From assembly GCA_019637615.1 (NCBI GenBank), contig JAHBVJ010000010.1:143785-207784 (forward strand): a DNA stretch of 64,000 nt, given 5' to 3'. The notes beneath the pieces were generated by a model, which was given only the letters and a program-made list of their open reading frames with translations, was not told the origin of the DNA and searched no databases. Source of the stretch: Anaerolineae bacterium (GTDB taxonomy: Bacteria; Chloroflexota; Anaerolineae; Aggregatilineales; UBA2796). The position numbers and the translations under genes were made by a program. This document shows, one piece after another, positions 26,138 to 34,639 of this stretch. Position 1 is the first letter of the stretch; each line of letters starts with the position of its first letter.

Positions 26138-27373
26138 ATGATGCGCCGCCTTGCGCTGCCGATCATGATCCTGTTGTTCCTCGCGCTGGTAGTGTGGGGC
26201 ATGTACACGTACGTCACGCTGCCGCATCCCGGCGCGAACGATTTCGCCCAACGCTGGCACGGTTCGCACGCCTTCTGGGTAGAGGGCAAAGACCCGTACA
26301 GTCGTGAGGTCGCGCTGGACGCCGAATTGATGTTGTATGGCGCACCCGCCAGCACTGACCCCGCCCTTGACCAGTACCCCGGCGATTTTTTGTACCCGTT
26401 CCATTACGCGGTGATCCTCGCGCCGCTGGCTCCGCTGAGCTACGCGCTGGCGTCAGCGATCTGGATGACGCTGACTGCCACGATGTGTGGGCTATGCTTC
26501 GTGCTGATGGCACAAACCTATGGTTGGCGGCTGTCCCCCTTGATGCTGACGCTCGGCGTGGCGTGGGCGGTCAGTTTTTACCCATCGGCGCGCGGCGTGA
26601 TCCTCGGACAGCCGGGGACATTCGTCGTGTGTTTGCAGATCGTGGCGCTGTGGGCGCTGGCGAAAGATCGCGATGTGCTGGCGGGCGTTTTGCTGGCGGT
26701 GTCCACGTACAAGCCGCAAATCGGGATTTTCATCCTGCCATTTTTGCTACTGTGGGGGCTGCGCGTGGGGCGGCGACGCTTCGTGATCGTGTTCATCGTG
26801 AGCTTCGCGGCGCTGATGCTCGCTTCGTTTTTGCTGCTGCCCGCGTGGTTGGGCGAATGGTTGCAGCAGACCGCGCAGTATACGGGTTATACGCGGATCG
26901 GGTCGCCCGTGTGGGTGATCGCGCATGTATATTTGCCGTTCCTCGGTACAGCGGGCGAGATCGTCATCACCGCGCTGCTGGTGCTGTTCATGTTGTGGGC
27001 GTGGTGGCGCGTGATCTGGCGGCGTGAGCACAATCTATTCGATTGGACAGCCGCGCTGTCGCTGGCAGTCACGCATTTGGTGGCGCTGCGTACGGCGACT
27101 CCGCATTTCGTGGCGTACCTACCCGTGCTGGTATTTTCGTTCCGCGAACTGGCGCGCTCGGATCGGCGCACAGGCACAGGCCGCGTCTTGATCGCGATGC
27201 TGGCGTTGAATGTGGCGCTGTGGGTGCTGTTTCTGACCACCGTCGAGGGGCGCTTCGAGAGTCCGCTGTGCTATCTGCCGATCCCGTGGGGATCGCTGAT
27301 CCTGCTGTGGCTGATGCGCAACCGCTGGTGGAACGCGCGTCCGTCCGTGAAATTGCAAGGAGCCGCCGCATGA
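26138..27373 (+). CDS. Polytopic membrane protein, GT87 (DUF2029)-like glycosyltransferase
   Basis: About 411 residues and 9-11 hydrophobic helices. After the first helix comes ANDFAQRWHGSHAFWVEGKDPYSRE and, later, DFLYPFHYAVILAPLAPL, the layout of GT87/DUF2029 mannosyltransferases (GT-C fold, polyprenyl-phosphate sugar donors, active site on the outer face). I choose the ATG at 26138, with GGAG about 8 bases upstream; the reading from 26042 adds residues with no hydrophobic or family feature. Its stop overlaps the start of the next gene by four bases. The substrate is unknown; a role in cell-envelope glycan or glycolipid synthesis is inferred. Confidence 0.8.
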   Translation: MMRRLALPIMILLFLALVVWGMYTYVTLPHPGANDFAQRWHGSHAFWVEGKDPYSREVALDAELMLYGAPASTDPALDQYPGDFLYPFHYAVILAPLAPLSYALASAIWMTLTATMCGLCFVLMAQTYGWRLSPLMLTLGVAWAVSFYPSARGVILGQPGTFVVCLQIVALWALAKDRDVLAGVLLAVSTYKPQIGIFILPFLLLWGLRVGRRRFVIVFIVSFAALMLASFLLLPAWLGEWLQQTAQYTGYTRIGSPVWVIAHVYLPFLGTAGEIVITALLVLFMLWAWWRVIWRREHNLFDWTAALSLAVTHLVALRTATPHFVAYLPVLVFSFRELARSDRRTGTGRVLIAMLALNVALWVLFLTTVEGRFESPLCYLPIPWGSLILLWLMRNRWWNARPSVKLQGAAA

Positions 27374-28944
27374 CGGAATCGCCCGTTCAACCACCGCGCC
27401 GCTGGACGGCCTCGACAGGGCTGCGCTTGTTCATAATCTTGCTGCTGGCGCTGGCTGTCCGCCTGATCGCGATCAACACGCGGATATTGTGGTATGACGA
27501 AGCCTTCGCCGTGCTGTTCAGCGAAAAAGGGCTGGACGCCATGTTGTATGGCACGCTGACGCCCGTCAACGGCGCGGCGGCGGACGTGCATCCGCTGGCG
27601 TATTATACCGCGCTGGACGGCTGGATGCGGTTGGCGGGGCAGTCACCGGCGGCGGTGCGGCTGTTCAGCGTGATCCTCGGCCTCGCTACCATCGGCGCAG
27701 TATTCCTCGTCGCCCGCGAATTGTTCGATGAGAAAATCGCGCTGGCGGCGGCGTTCGTCACCGCCTTGATGCCGTTCCATGTTCAGTACTCGCAAGAAGT
27801 CCGCATGTATGCGCTGCTCGGCCTGCTGCTGATGCTGACGACGTGGTGTTTTCTGGTTGCGGTCAAATCCGGCAAGCTGCTGGCATGGCTCGGCTTCGGC
27901 GTGCTGGCGGGGCTGAGCATGTACGCGCAGCAGTTGGCCGCCTTTTACCTCGCCGCGCTAGGGCTGATCCCATTTTTGCTGCGTCGCCGCGATCTGATCG
28001 TGCGTACCATCCTCGCCTCGTCGCTGGCGGTGCTGATCTACCTGCCGTGGCTGGTCAATTTGCCGTCGCAGCTCGGCAAAGTCGGCGTGTACTGGATTGC
28101 CAAGCCGAGTCTGCCGTCGCTGCTGCTGGCGGTATGGGCATTTTTGTTCGTGGAACTGGAAGTCACCGCGCCCGTCGCGCTGTTCGTCAGCATTTTGAGT
28201 CTGTCGCTGATCGTGATCTTTTTGCTGCTGCGCACTTCGCAAGCGTCGCGCATGAAGCGTACCGAACGCCAATCGTTGTGGATCGCGCTGTGGTTAGTCG
28301 TCGCGCCGCTGGTGCTGATGTGGCTGTTCTCACAGGTGCGCCCCGTGTTCCTGATTCGCGGGTTGCAAGGATCGGCGCTGGCGCTATATATCTGCGTGGC
28401 GTGGCTGCTGCTGGATGCGCGAGTCCCGCGCCTGTTTCGCGCGCTGATCGGGCTGGCGTGGATCGCGTCGTGCGTGGTGGGGCTGTATTACCTATTTACG
28501 TGGAATACGTTTCCGCGCCCGCGTTTTGACCTCGCGTGGAAGTCGATCACCGCTCAAGCGGATACTGTCGGTACGCGCGTCGTCCACGCCAACAAGATCA
28601 CGATGCTGCCGATGGTGTACTATGCGCATTTGGCACACAGCACCGCGCCGGAACAGCACTATATCCGCGATGTGGAGGGGTCGGGCGAGGATACGCTCGG
28701 CTTGCCCACGCAGCAAGCGCTCGGTTTGCTGGCGGATCAATGTGTCGCGCAGGCGGCTGGCGGTGCGGATCAAGTGTGGTTCGTGATTTTCAAACAGCAA
28801 ATCTCCGACGAAGGGGGAAGTTCGCCCGCTATGCAATGGCTAGACGCGCATTACCGCCATCTGAGTGATATTCCCGTCAATGACTTGCTGCTGGTGCTGT
28901 ATGATCAGCCCGACGCGGTAGCAAAGGCGGCACGATGCGAATAA
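27370..28944 (+). CDS. Polytopic GT39 (PMT/ArnT)-like glycosyltransferase
   Basis: About 524 residues. The start ATG overlaps the stop of the preceding gene (ATGA), which I prefer over the longer frame from 27043 that runs across the neighbour. After the first helix the loop has the acidic motif ILWYDEAFAV, the Asp-Glu pair typical of GT-C enzymes, followed by DVHPLAYYTALDGWMRLAG, which is the common DxxPPL-like loop of GT39-type proteins. Around ten membrane helices follow, then a C-terminal soluble domain of about 130 residues. Such enzymes move a sugar from a polyprenyl phosphate to protein or lipid on the outer face. It overlaps the next gene by ten bases. Confidence 0.85.
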   Translation: MTESPVQPPRRWTASTGLRLFIILLLALAVRLIAINTRILWYDEAFAVLFSEKGLDAMLYGTLTPVNGAAADVHPLAYYTALDGWMRLAGQSPAAVRLFSVILGLATIGAVFLVARELFDEKIALAAAFVTALMPFHVQYSQEVRMYALLGLLLMLTTWCFLVAVKSGKLLAWLGFGVLAGLSMYAQQLAAFYLAALGLIPFLLRRRDLIVRTILASSLAVLIYLPWLVNLPSQLGKVGVYWIAKPSLPSLLLAVWAFLFVELEVTAPVALFVSILSLSLIVIFLLLRTSQASRMKRTERQSLWIALWLVVAPLVLMWLFSQVRPVFLIRGLQGSALALYICVAWLLLDARVPRLFRALIGLAWIASCVVGLYYLFTWNTFPRPRFDLAWKSITAQADTVGTRVVHANKITMLPMVYYAHLAHSTAPEQHYIRDVEGSGEDTLGLPTQQALGLLADQCVAQAAGGADQVWFVIFKQQISDEGGSSPAMQWLDAHYRHLSDIPVNDLLLVLYDQPDAVAKAARCE

Positions 28945-30728
28945 ACCGCCGTTTATGGTTTGCCATCATCGCGATGGTCGTGCTCACCTCGATTCCGTAT
29001 TTGGTGGCGCTGTTCAGCGCGCCGAGCGGCACCAGTTTCAGCGGCGTGATCGGCAATTGGGTCGATTTCAACAGTCATCTCGCTAAGATGCAGCAAGGCT
29101 ATCGCGGCGAGTGGCTGTACCAGATTTTATTCACCACCGAGCCACACAGCGGCGCACTGCTGCAAACCTATTACGTGGCACTCGGTCAGGTGGCGCGGAT
29201 CACAGGGCTGTCGCTGGTCGTCACCTACCATCTGGCGCGGATCATCTGCACGGCGCTGATGGTGTGGGCGATCTGGGGCTTTTTGCGGCACTACCTCACC
29301 GAAAATCAGGCGTGGTGGGCGCTGTTGCTCACGTTGTTCAGCGGCGGTGTCGGCTATCTGCTGTACATCCTCGCGCCCGCCATGACCGCCGAAGTCTCGC
29401 CCATCGAATTCTGGCTGCAAGATGGCTACATGTGGTTGGCGAGTTTTTCGTTCCCGCATTTCGCCGCCGGAATCGCGCTGCTGCTGCTGGCGATGTTGAT
29501 GATCGAGCGGTGGGCGGAGGGCAAGCCGGGGAGTCTGCTCACGCTGTTGGTCGCCAGCCTCGGCGTAGGGATCGTGCAGCCGTTTGGGTTGCCGCTGGTT
29601 GATATTATCATGCTGATCGTGATCCTGTGGCGGGTGCTGCGCCATCAGCCGGAGACGAAACTCACGCTTGCCCATGCCATTGTCGGCGGCGCATTGGTCG
29701 CCATCGCGCACGGAGCGTTGCTCGGCTACGATTTCGTGTTCCTGTATAAACAGCCTGTGTGGGCTGAATTCACGGTACAGAACGTCACGCTGTCGCCCGC
29801 GCCGATTTATTATCTGTTTGGCTATGCGCCGCTGCTGATCCCCGCATTACTGACGATAATACGACTTATCATAAACAAACTCCGTTTGTCCACGATAACT
29901 AGGCGAAAGTCCGAAGTCATCGTGCCGATGACCGCTGCGCGCCCTCCGGGTTCCGACTTCGCTCTTATCATAAACAAATCGCGTCACACTCCGAACCCCG
30001 TTGATCGCACGCCAAATGAAGTCGCTCTTGCGCCACAGGGGTCTACAGAATTCGCCCGCAACGACCGTCTGAAATTATGGGATCGGTGGCTGCTGCCAAT
30101 TTTGTGGATCGTTTTTGTCGCCGTGCTGTTGTACGCGCCACTCAATACGCAGCGGCGTTATACGCTCGGCATCCAAGCGCCGCTCGCCGCCCTGACCGTG
30201 TTCTGGTTCGTGGAGGTCGGCATTCCCGCGCTGCGCCGTCGCTTCCGCCGCCGCACGAACCACATCTTGATCATCTACGGCGCGATCAGCACGCTTTCGA
30301 CGCTGTTGGTCTTGCTGTTGCAGCTTCACGTCACGGCGGATACCCATGACCGCACCGTGTATTACACCGACGATATGTTTGCAGCGTGGCAGTGGGTGCG
30401 CGATAACACGTATCCATACGATACCGTGCTCGGCAGCTTCCAGAGCGGTGGGCAGTTGGTGGCGCAGACAGGACGCCGTACCGTGCTCGGACACTGGATC
30501 GAGACGGTAGACTACTTGCACAAGCGCGAGGAAGTCAGCCAATTCTTCGATCCACAAGTGCCCGATTCGTGGCGCTGGAAGTTTATGTCGCAGCAGGGCG
30601 TGAGTTATCTCTGGTATGGCGAAGAGGAACGCCGACTCGGCACATGGTCACCGAGTTCGATCCGGCTGCTGAATCCGGTGTACGAAAATTCCAGCATCAC
30701 GATTTACCGCGTGGATTGGGCGCGGTAG
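28935..30728 (+). CDS. Polytopic membrane protein, probable GT-C-type glycosyltransferase, with internal hydrophilic insert
   Basis: 597 residues and about 11 hydrophobic segments. The first outside loop contains NWVDFNSHLAKMQQGYRGEW, an Asp-containing loop in the position where GT-C enzymes keep their catalytic acid. A soluble C-terminal part (after about residue 470) begins DRTVYYTDDMFAAWQWVRDN, similar to tails of other large bacterial membrane glycosyltransferases. I cannot assign a named family. Between two membrane helices lies a basic, poorly conserved segment (about residues 310-375) coded by lower G+C DNA with two in-frame 15-base direct repeats 99 bp apart; see the separate repeat entry. 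The three membrane-protein genes from 26138 overlap one another and form an operon. Confidence 0.75.
   Translation: MRINRRLWFAIIAMVVLTSIPYLVALFSAPSGTSFSGVIGNWVDFNSHLAKMQQGYRGEWLYQILFTTEPHSGALLQTYYVALGQVARITGLSLVVTYHLARIICTALMVWAIWGFLRHYLTENQAWWALLLTLFSGGVGYLLYILAPAMTAEVSPIEFWLQDGYMWLASFSFPHFAAGIALLLLAMLMIERWAEGKPGSLLTLLVASLGVGIVQPFGLPLVDIIMLIVILWRVLRHQPETKLTLAHAIVGGALVAIAHGALLGYDFVFLYKQPVWAEFTVQNVTLSPAPIYYLFGYAPLLIPALLTIIRLIINKLRLSTITRRKSEVIVPMTAARPPGSDFALIINKSRHTPNPVDRTPNEVALAPQGSTEFARNDRLKLWDRWLLPILWIVFVAVLLYAPLNTQRRYTLGIQAPLAALTVFWFVEVGIPALRRRFRRRTNHILIIYGAISTLSTLLVLLLQLHVTADTHDRTVYYTDDMFAAWQWVRDNTYPYDTVLGSFQSGGQLVAQTGRRTVLGHWIETVDYLHKREEVSQFFDPQVPDSWRWKFMSQQGVSYLWYGEEERRLGTWSPSSIRLLNPVYENSSITIYRVDWAR
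29865..29978 (+). repeat. 99-bp in-frame insertion-like element bounded by 15-base direct repeats
   Basis: CTTATCATAAACAAA occurs at 29865-29879 and at 29964-29978. The offset is exactly 99 bases, so both are read in the same frame (LIINK twice). Between them, GTCATCG and CGATGAC can pair around a three-base loop and GAAGTC/GACTTC words are inverted. The DNA is visibly less G+C-rich than the surrounding gene. The pattern resembles a small palindromic element inserted in frame in a protein-coding gene. Confidence 0.6.
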
Positions 30729-30740
30729 TTGGTGGTAATG

Positions 30741-30769
30741 TAGTCAAGCATGGTACAGCGTGCTATGAT
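30741..30769 (+). promoter_or_regulatory. Candidate promoter of the toxin-antitoxin genes
   Basis: TAGTCA (30741-30746) and TATGAT (30764-30769) are separated by 17 bases; a TG one base before the -10 makes an extended -10 (TGcTATGAT). The predicted start point is about 30 bases before the antitoxin ATG. This is a match to the housekeeping sigma-factor pattern only. Confidence 0.4.
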
Positions 30770-30804
30770 ACGATAACAATCTAAACAGGTGAAAGTGAAT
30801 TACA

Positions 30805-31065
30805 ATGTCACTCATTGTGCTTCGAGGACACGTTAATGAGGCTGGTCAAATCATCCTTGAGACGCCCATCAATCTTCCACCCGGTGAAGAAGTCGAAATT
30901 GTAGTGGAACAAATTACACCAGAAGCCGAAGCCGCCGATAATGCGCGATGGGATGAATTATTATCTCGTGCAGAATCCATACGTGTGCTAGAAGAATGGG
31001 GCGCACAGGCATTAGCTGACGACGAAGCGGGACTAACTGAAGATCTTGACCCAGACACGTTATGA
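30805..31065 (+). CDS. Probable antitoxin of a type II toxin-antitoxin pair
   Basis: 86 residues, acidic. The N-terminal half (VLRGHVNEAGQIILETPINLPPGEEVEIVV) looks like a short beta-barrel of the AbrB or similar antitoxin type, and the rest is helical and rich in Glu/Asp (ARWDELLSRAES, DDEAGLTEDLDPDTL), as expected of a tail that wraps around a toxin. The stop overlaps the start of the RelE/ParE-like gene by four bases (ATGA). Assignment as an antitoxin rests mainly on this overlap and on the toxin call; antitoxin families of this kind often repress their own promoter. Confidence 0.75.
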   Translation: MSLIVLRGHVNEAGQIILETPINLPPGEEVEIVVEQITPEAEAADNARWDELLSRAESIRVLEEWGAQALADDEAGLTEDLDPDTL

Positions 31066-31331
31066 AGTCAAAGCTTACGCCTCAGTTCCGCGCCGCTTTC
31101 TCGAGACTGCCGATTGAAGTACAGATAAAGGCACGAAAGACCTACAAGTTATTTAAAGAAAATCCGAATCATCCAAGTTTACAATTCAAACATTTGCAAG
31201 GCACAACTGCGATGTACTCTGTTCGTATTGGCCTTGATTATCGAGCGATTGGTATTCTTCGTGGAGAAGAAGTTTTTTGGATATGGATTGGTTCGCATAG
31301 TGAATATGATGGTATATTGAAACATAAGTAG
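31062..31331 (+). CDS. RelE/ParE-family toxin-like protein
   Basis: 89 residues, basic. Pattern: LTPQFRAAFSRLPIEVQIKARKTYKLFKENPNHPSLQFKHLQG, then YSVRIGLDYRAIGI and FWIWIGSHSEYDGIL. This is the compact RelE/ParE fold, with basic residues on the central sheet (VRIGLDYRAI) and a conserved aromatic/His near the C-terminus. RelE-type members cut mRNA in the ribosome; ParE-type members attack gyrase; which type this is cannot be told. It is translationally coupled to the antitoxin gene. Confidence 0.85.
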   Translation: MKSKLTPQFRAAFSRLPIEVQIKARKTYKLFKENPNHPSLQFKHLQGTTAMYSVRIGLDYRAIGILRGEEVFWIWIGSHSEYDGILKHK

Positions 31332-31346
31332 TCCGAATGCCGGAGC

Positions 31347-31673
31347 ATGATCAAACTATATACGATCTCCAGAATACTCCTTCTCGTAAGCACCGTAGTG
31401 GTCGCCATCACCACTTTGTTATTGTTTCTTTCACCTCCGGCGCAAACTCTTCTATCGCCACTCATTTGTCCATCTGGTTTTTCGCTAATATCCGTAACAT
31501 CTCCAACCTATAAACGCAATATTGAGTTTCGATGCGTTTCTTCCAACGCTCCGTCTATAGACGCAACTGGAATAGTGTTTGGCAAAATTCTGATATTCGG
31601 AGTTCCGCTAATTGGTCTCATTCTCATCTGGGGATTAGTAATTTTCCGACGTTATCGGCGTAATCGTTTATAA
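31347..31673 (+). CDS. Small membrane protein of unknown function
   Basis: 108 residues with two hydrophobic helices (about residues 8-28 and 74-96), a Ser/Thr-rich loop with two cysteines between them (ICPSG and FRCVSS), and a basic end RRYRRNRL that should lie inside. I do not recognise the family. It follows the toxin gene by 15 bp and ends three bases before the stop of the convergent kinase gene. The two loop cysteines would face outside and could pair. Whether it belongs to the toxin-antitoxin unit is unclear. Confidence 0.6.
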   Translation: MIKLYTISRILLLVSTVVVAITTLLLFLSPPAQTLLSPLICPSGFSLISVTSPTYKRNIEFRCVSSNAPSIDATGIVFGKILIFGVPLIGLILIWGLVIFRRYRRNRL

Positions 31674-31676
31674 CGC

Positions 31677-33467
31677 TTAACCAACCTCCGCGTCTGCCAG
31701 CACGAGCGCTTCGATGCGGCGTACCAAGGCTTCCGGCGCGAGTCCTGCTTCATGGACGGTTAGCGAGGTATTGACCGACTGCGGCACGATGTCCTGATCG
31801 CTGACGCCGGAGATGAGCAGGATCGGCACGTCGCGGTAGGTTGGCATGGCGCGAATCTGCGGCATCAAGTCTAAACCGTTGATGTCCGGCAGTTTCAAAT
31901 CGATGATCACCAAGTCGGTGTGCTGTTCAGTGAGCAGCGCTAACCCTTCCTGACCGCTGTAGGCTTTCCACAACGTCGCGGCAGGCGCAAGGCTCTGGAT
32001 CATCTGGCTAAACATCTGCACGATGTCATGATTATCATCAAGCACGAGTACGCTGGTCGGCGTGGCGCTCAGACGCTGCAAGGCATCGTTCAGGGCGTCA
32101 TAGGTGACGGGCTTGACGAGGTGCTCGACGCGGTGATAACGGCGCAGCAAGCGGTCGATGCTGGCGACGGGGCAGAGGATCAGGGCAGCCTCCGCACCAA
32201 ATTTGCGCATGACTTCATCGGGCTTGATCTTGATCGCCTCGTTGGTGAGCACCACTGCGTGTGGACGGACTTCGCCGCCAAGCGCCAACAGTTCCTCGCG
32301 ACTTGGGACGCCGATCACCTGCCAAGCGGGTAACTGCTGCGCGAAAAAAGTGACCACCCGGCGGTTATCGTCACACACGATGATCGTGCGCCGTGTTTCC
32401 GCCGCGTGTGTGTCGTTCGCGCATGGCAAACTCACGTAGAAGGCGCGCTCAGTGCTGGCACCTTCCGCCCACAAGGTGCCGTGTGCCGTCGTCACGAACT
32501 GCTTGCAAAAGGCCAGCGCGTGTTCTTCCTCGGCGGTCAGCGTCTCGTGCGGGCGATCAGCGCCGTCCGCGTGATCGACCTGCGCCCTCGTCCCCGCGCG
32601 GATGATCACAGCGGCGTTGAGAACCTGCGCGGTCACGCTCAGTTCTCGCGTTGAGGTTGATCGCGCCACATATTGAATCAGCGTCAGCAGCATTTGACGG
32701 AAGAACGTCCGATTGACGTGCAGCGGCGGCAGCGTCCCCATGATGCGCACGTCCAACGACAGTTCTGTTTCGCCATAGCGTTCACGTACCAATTTAGCGG
32801 CCTCGTGGATCACTTTGCTTGGCTCGATCTGCTCAACGCTGGCCGTCATCAAGTTGGGCTGGAATGACGCCCCATCCGCTAGCGCCGCCAATGTTTTTTG
32901 CAGCGTCCATGCGTTGCGCTGGATGGCCTCGACATCGCCGCGATAAGCGGCTGGCAGCGGATCGCGGGCATGATTCAGCGGATGCAGCATTTGTTCGCTG
33001 AAGCCGATGATCAGATTGATCGGCGTGCGCAGTTCGTGGTTGACATGCGTGGCGAAACTGGTGAGCGTTGGCGTAGCAGCGTTGAGGGTGGGCAGTTCCA
33101 GCGTAGCCTGATTAGCAAGCTGGTGCTCCTGCACAGGATTATGCCGGAATGCCACGATCAGCAGCATCGATGCCCACAGCAGACTCAGCAGCGCGAACTG
33201 TGCCTCATTCGTCACGGCGGGCGAAAGCAGTACCAGTCCGGATGTTAGCAGCGCGCAGACCACGCCCGCGAATAGATCGAGCAGGAACAGCGATACCAGA
33301 CTCAGCAGCGGCAAGAAGTAGATCACCGGCACATGTCCCTGCGTCTTCATCAAGCCGAGCGCCACCAGCCAGCCAGCCAGCACCATCAAGCGCACGGCGA
33401 TCTGCATCGAGCGCGGACTCAGCAGCTTGTGAGCAGCTAACTTTAAGAATGGGAACCTCTGAGTCAT
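31677..33467 (-). CDS. Membrane histidine kinase with degenerate ATPase, pseudo-receiver and receiver
   Basis: About 596 residues from the ATG at 33467 (MTQRFPFLKL); the longer reading from 33587 adds 40 residues with no feature. Four hydrophobic helices near the N-terminus (MQIAVRLMVLAGWLVALG, YFLPLLSLVSLFLLDLF and others) anchor it. The dimerisation helix has the phospho-His (THVNHELRTPINLIIGF). The ATPase region lacks recognisable N and G boxes. A first receiver-like domain (TIIVCDDN) has Thr-Asn (VVLTNEAI) where the Asp should be, so it should not be phosphorylated. The last domain is a normal receiver (VLVLDDNHD, Asp in LVIIDLKLPDING). It may act as a phosphotransfer or scaffold protein rather than an autokinase. 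Convergent with the small membrane protein, three bases between stops. Confidence 0.82.
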   Translation of the reverse strand: MTQRFPFLKLAAHKLLSPRSMQIAVRLMVLAGWLVALGLMKTQGHVPVIYFLPLLSLVSLFLLDLFAGVVCALLTSGLVLLSPAVTNEAQFALLSLLWASMLLIVAFRHNPVQEHQLANQATLELPTLNAATPTLTSFATHVNHELRTPINLIIGFSEQMLHPLNHARDPLPAAYRGDVEAIQRNAWTLQKTLAALADGASFQPNLMTASVEQIEPSKVIHEAAKLVRERYGETELSLDVRIMGTLPPLHVNRTFFRQMLLTLIQYVARSTSTRELSVTAQVLNAAVIIRAGTRAQVDHADGADRPHETLTAEEEHALAFCKQFVTTAHGTLWAEGASTERAFYVSLPCANDTHAAETRRTIIVCDDNRRVVTFFAQQLPAWQVIGVPSREELLALGGEVRPHAVVLTNEAIKIKPDEVMRKFGAEAALILCPVASIDRLLRRYHRVEHLVKPVTYDALNDALQRLSATPTSVLVLDDNHDIVQMFSQMIQSLAPAATLWKAYSGQEGLALLTEQHTDLVIIDLKLPDINGLDLMPQIRAMPTYRDVPILLISGVSDQDIVPQSVNTSLTVHEAGLAPEALVRRIEALVLADAEVG

Positions 33468-33628
33468 GATCGTCGTTCCGTCAAACAGAGTATCGCTGGC
33501 TTCGATGTCAGGGAAAATGTGCAGATGGGCATTGGCGATAGGGCTGCTGTGGCACAGCCCTACCATCCATATGATTCTAAATCCCAACGAGGTTGAGTCG
33601 TTGGCCTAATACCGAGACATTGGCGTTG

Positions 33629-34639
33629 TTATGTCGCAGGTGCGGCGGCACTAGGGTTAGGCACCTTCGTTTTACCTCGCATACCGAGCATCGCACCACG
33701 TGTGCTCAAGAACTTCTGCAAGGCGATGAAGGTGAACAACAGCGCGCCGATCACGATCTTCGTCCACCAACTGTTGAGCGAACCATCGAACGTGATGTAG
33801 GTCTGGATGACGCCTTGAATCAGCAGCCCGATGAACGTCCCGACGACGTAGCCGACGCCGCCCGTCAGCAGCGTGCCGCCGATCACCACCGCCGCGATGG
33901 CATCCAGTTCAACGCCCACCGTCGCCAGCGGGTAGCCCGCCGCTGTATACAGCGAATAGACGACGCCCGCCAACGCCGCGAGGAAGCTGCTCAACGCGTG
34001 AACGCGGATAGTGGTCGCGCCGACAGGCACGCCGAGCAACAGCGCCGCTGTGTCGCTGCCACCGAGCGCGTACACGTTCCGCCCGAAGCGCGTATAGTGC
34101 GCGATGAAGATGCACACCACCAGCACCAGCAGCAGAATCATGCCGATGAAGCGCAAGCGTCCGTTATCGGGGAAGCGGATAAATAGATTGCTGATTTCCT
34201 TGTAAAAAGGATGCGTAATCGGGATCGACTCGGTGGTGAGCATGTAGCACATGCCACGCGCAAGGAACATGCCGGACAGCGTGACGATGAAGGCGGGAAT
34301 TTTGAAATAGTAGATGATCGCGCCCATCGTCGCACCGAACAGCGTCCCGATCGCCAGCGCCATCGCGAACACGACCAGCGGATGTAGCTCAGTTTGACGC
34401 AGCATCAACGCGCAAAACACACCGACAAAGGCGATCACCGAACCAACCGACAAGTCGATCCCGCCGGACAGGATCACGAAGGTCATCCCGAACGCCGCAA
34501 TGCCCAAGAAGGCTTGATCGGTCAACAAATTGCCGATCACGCGGGTCGTGCCAAAGGCGGGGAAGCGCGCCCATCCGAACAGGTATAGGGCAGCGAACAC
34601 GATCACGGTCGCGGTTAGTGGCAAGAAACGTGATTTCAT
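33629..34639 (-). CDS. yjfF: Sugar ABC transporter permease, YjfF type
   Basis: 336 residues, about ten membrane helices, BPD_transp_2 family. It contains the family motif FVILSGGIDLSVGSVIAF and the cytoplasmic EAA-like region GGTLLTGGVGYVVGT. Similarity in order and sequence style to E. coli YjfF, second permease of the galactofuranose importer YtfQ-YtfR-YtfT-YjfF. Its start overlaps the stop of the other permease by four bases, and it is last in the operon. Substrate assignment depends on the binding protein. Confidence 0.9.
   Translation of the reverse strand: MKSRFLPLTATVIVFAALYLFGWARFPAFGTTRVIGNLLTDQAFLGIAAFGMTFVILSGGIDLSVGSVIAFVGVFCALMLRQTELHPLVVFAMALAIGTLFGATMGAIIYYFKIPAFIVTLSGMFLARGMCYMLTTESIPITHPFYKEISNLFIRFPDNGRLRFIGMILLLVLVVCIFIAHYTRFGRNVYALGGSDTAALLLGVPVGATTIRVHALSSFLAALAGVVYSLYTAAGYPLATVGVELDAIAAVVIGGTLLTGGVGYVVGTFIGLLIQGVIQTYITFDGSLNSWWTKIVIGALLFTFIALQKFLSTRGAMLGMRGKTKVPNPSAAAPAT

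Noticed and set aside
29865..29978. Complete insertion sequence in the membrane-protein gene
   Set aside because: Only about 99 bp, no transposase frame, and the host frame stays open; kept only as a small repeat element.
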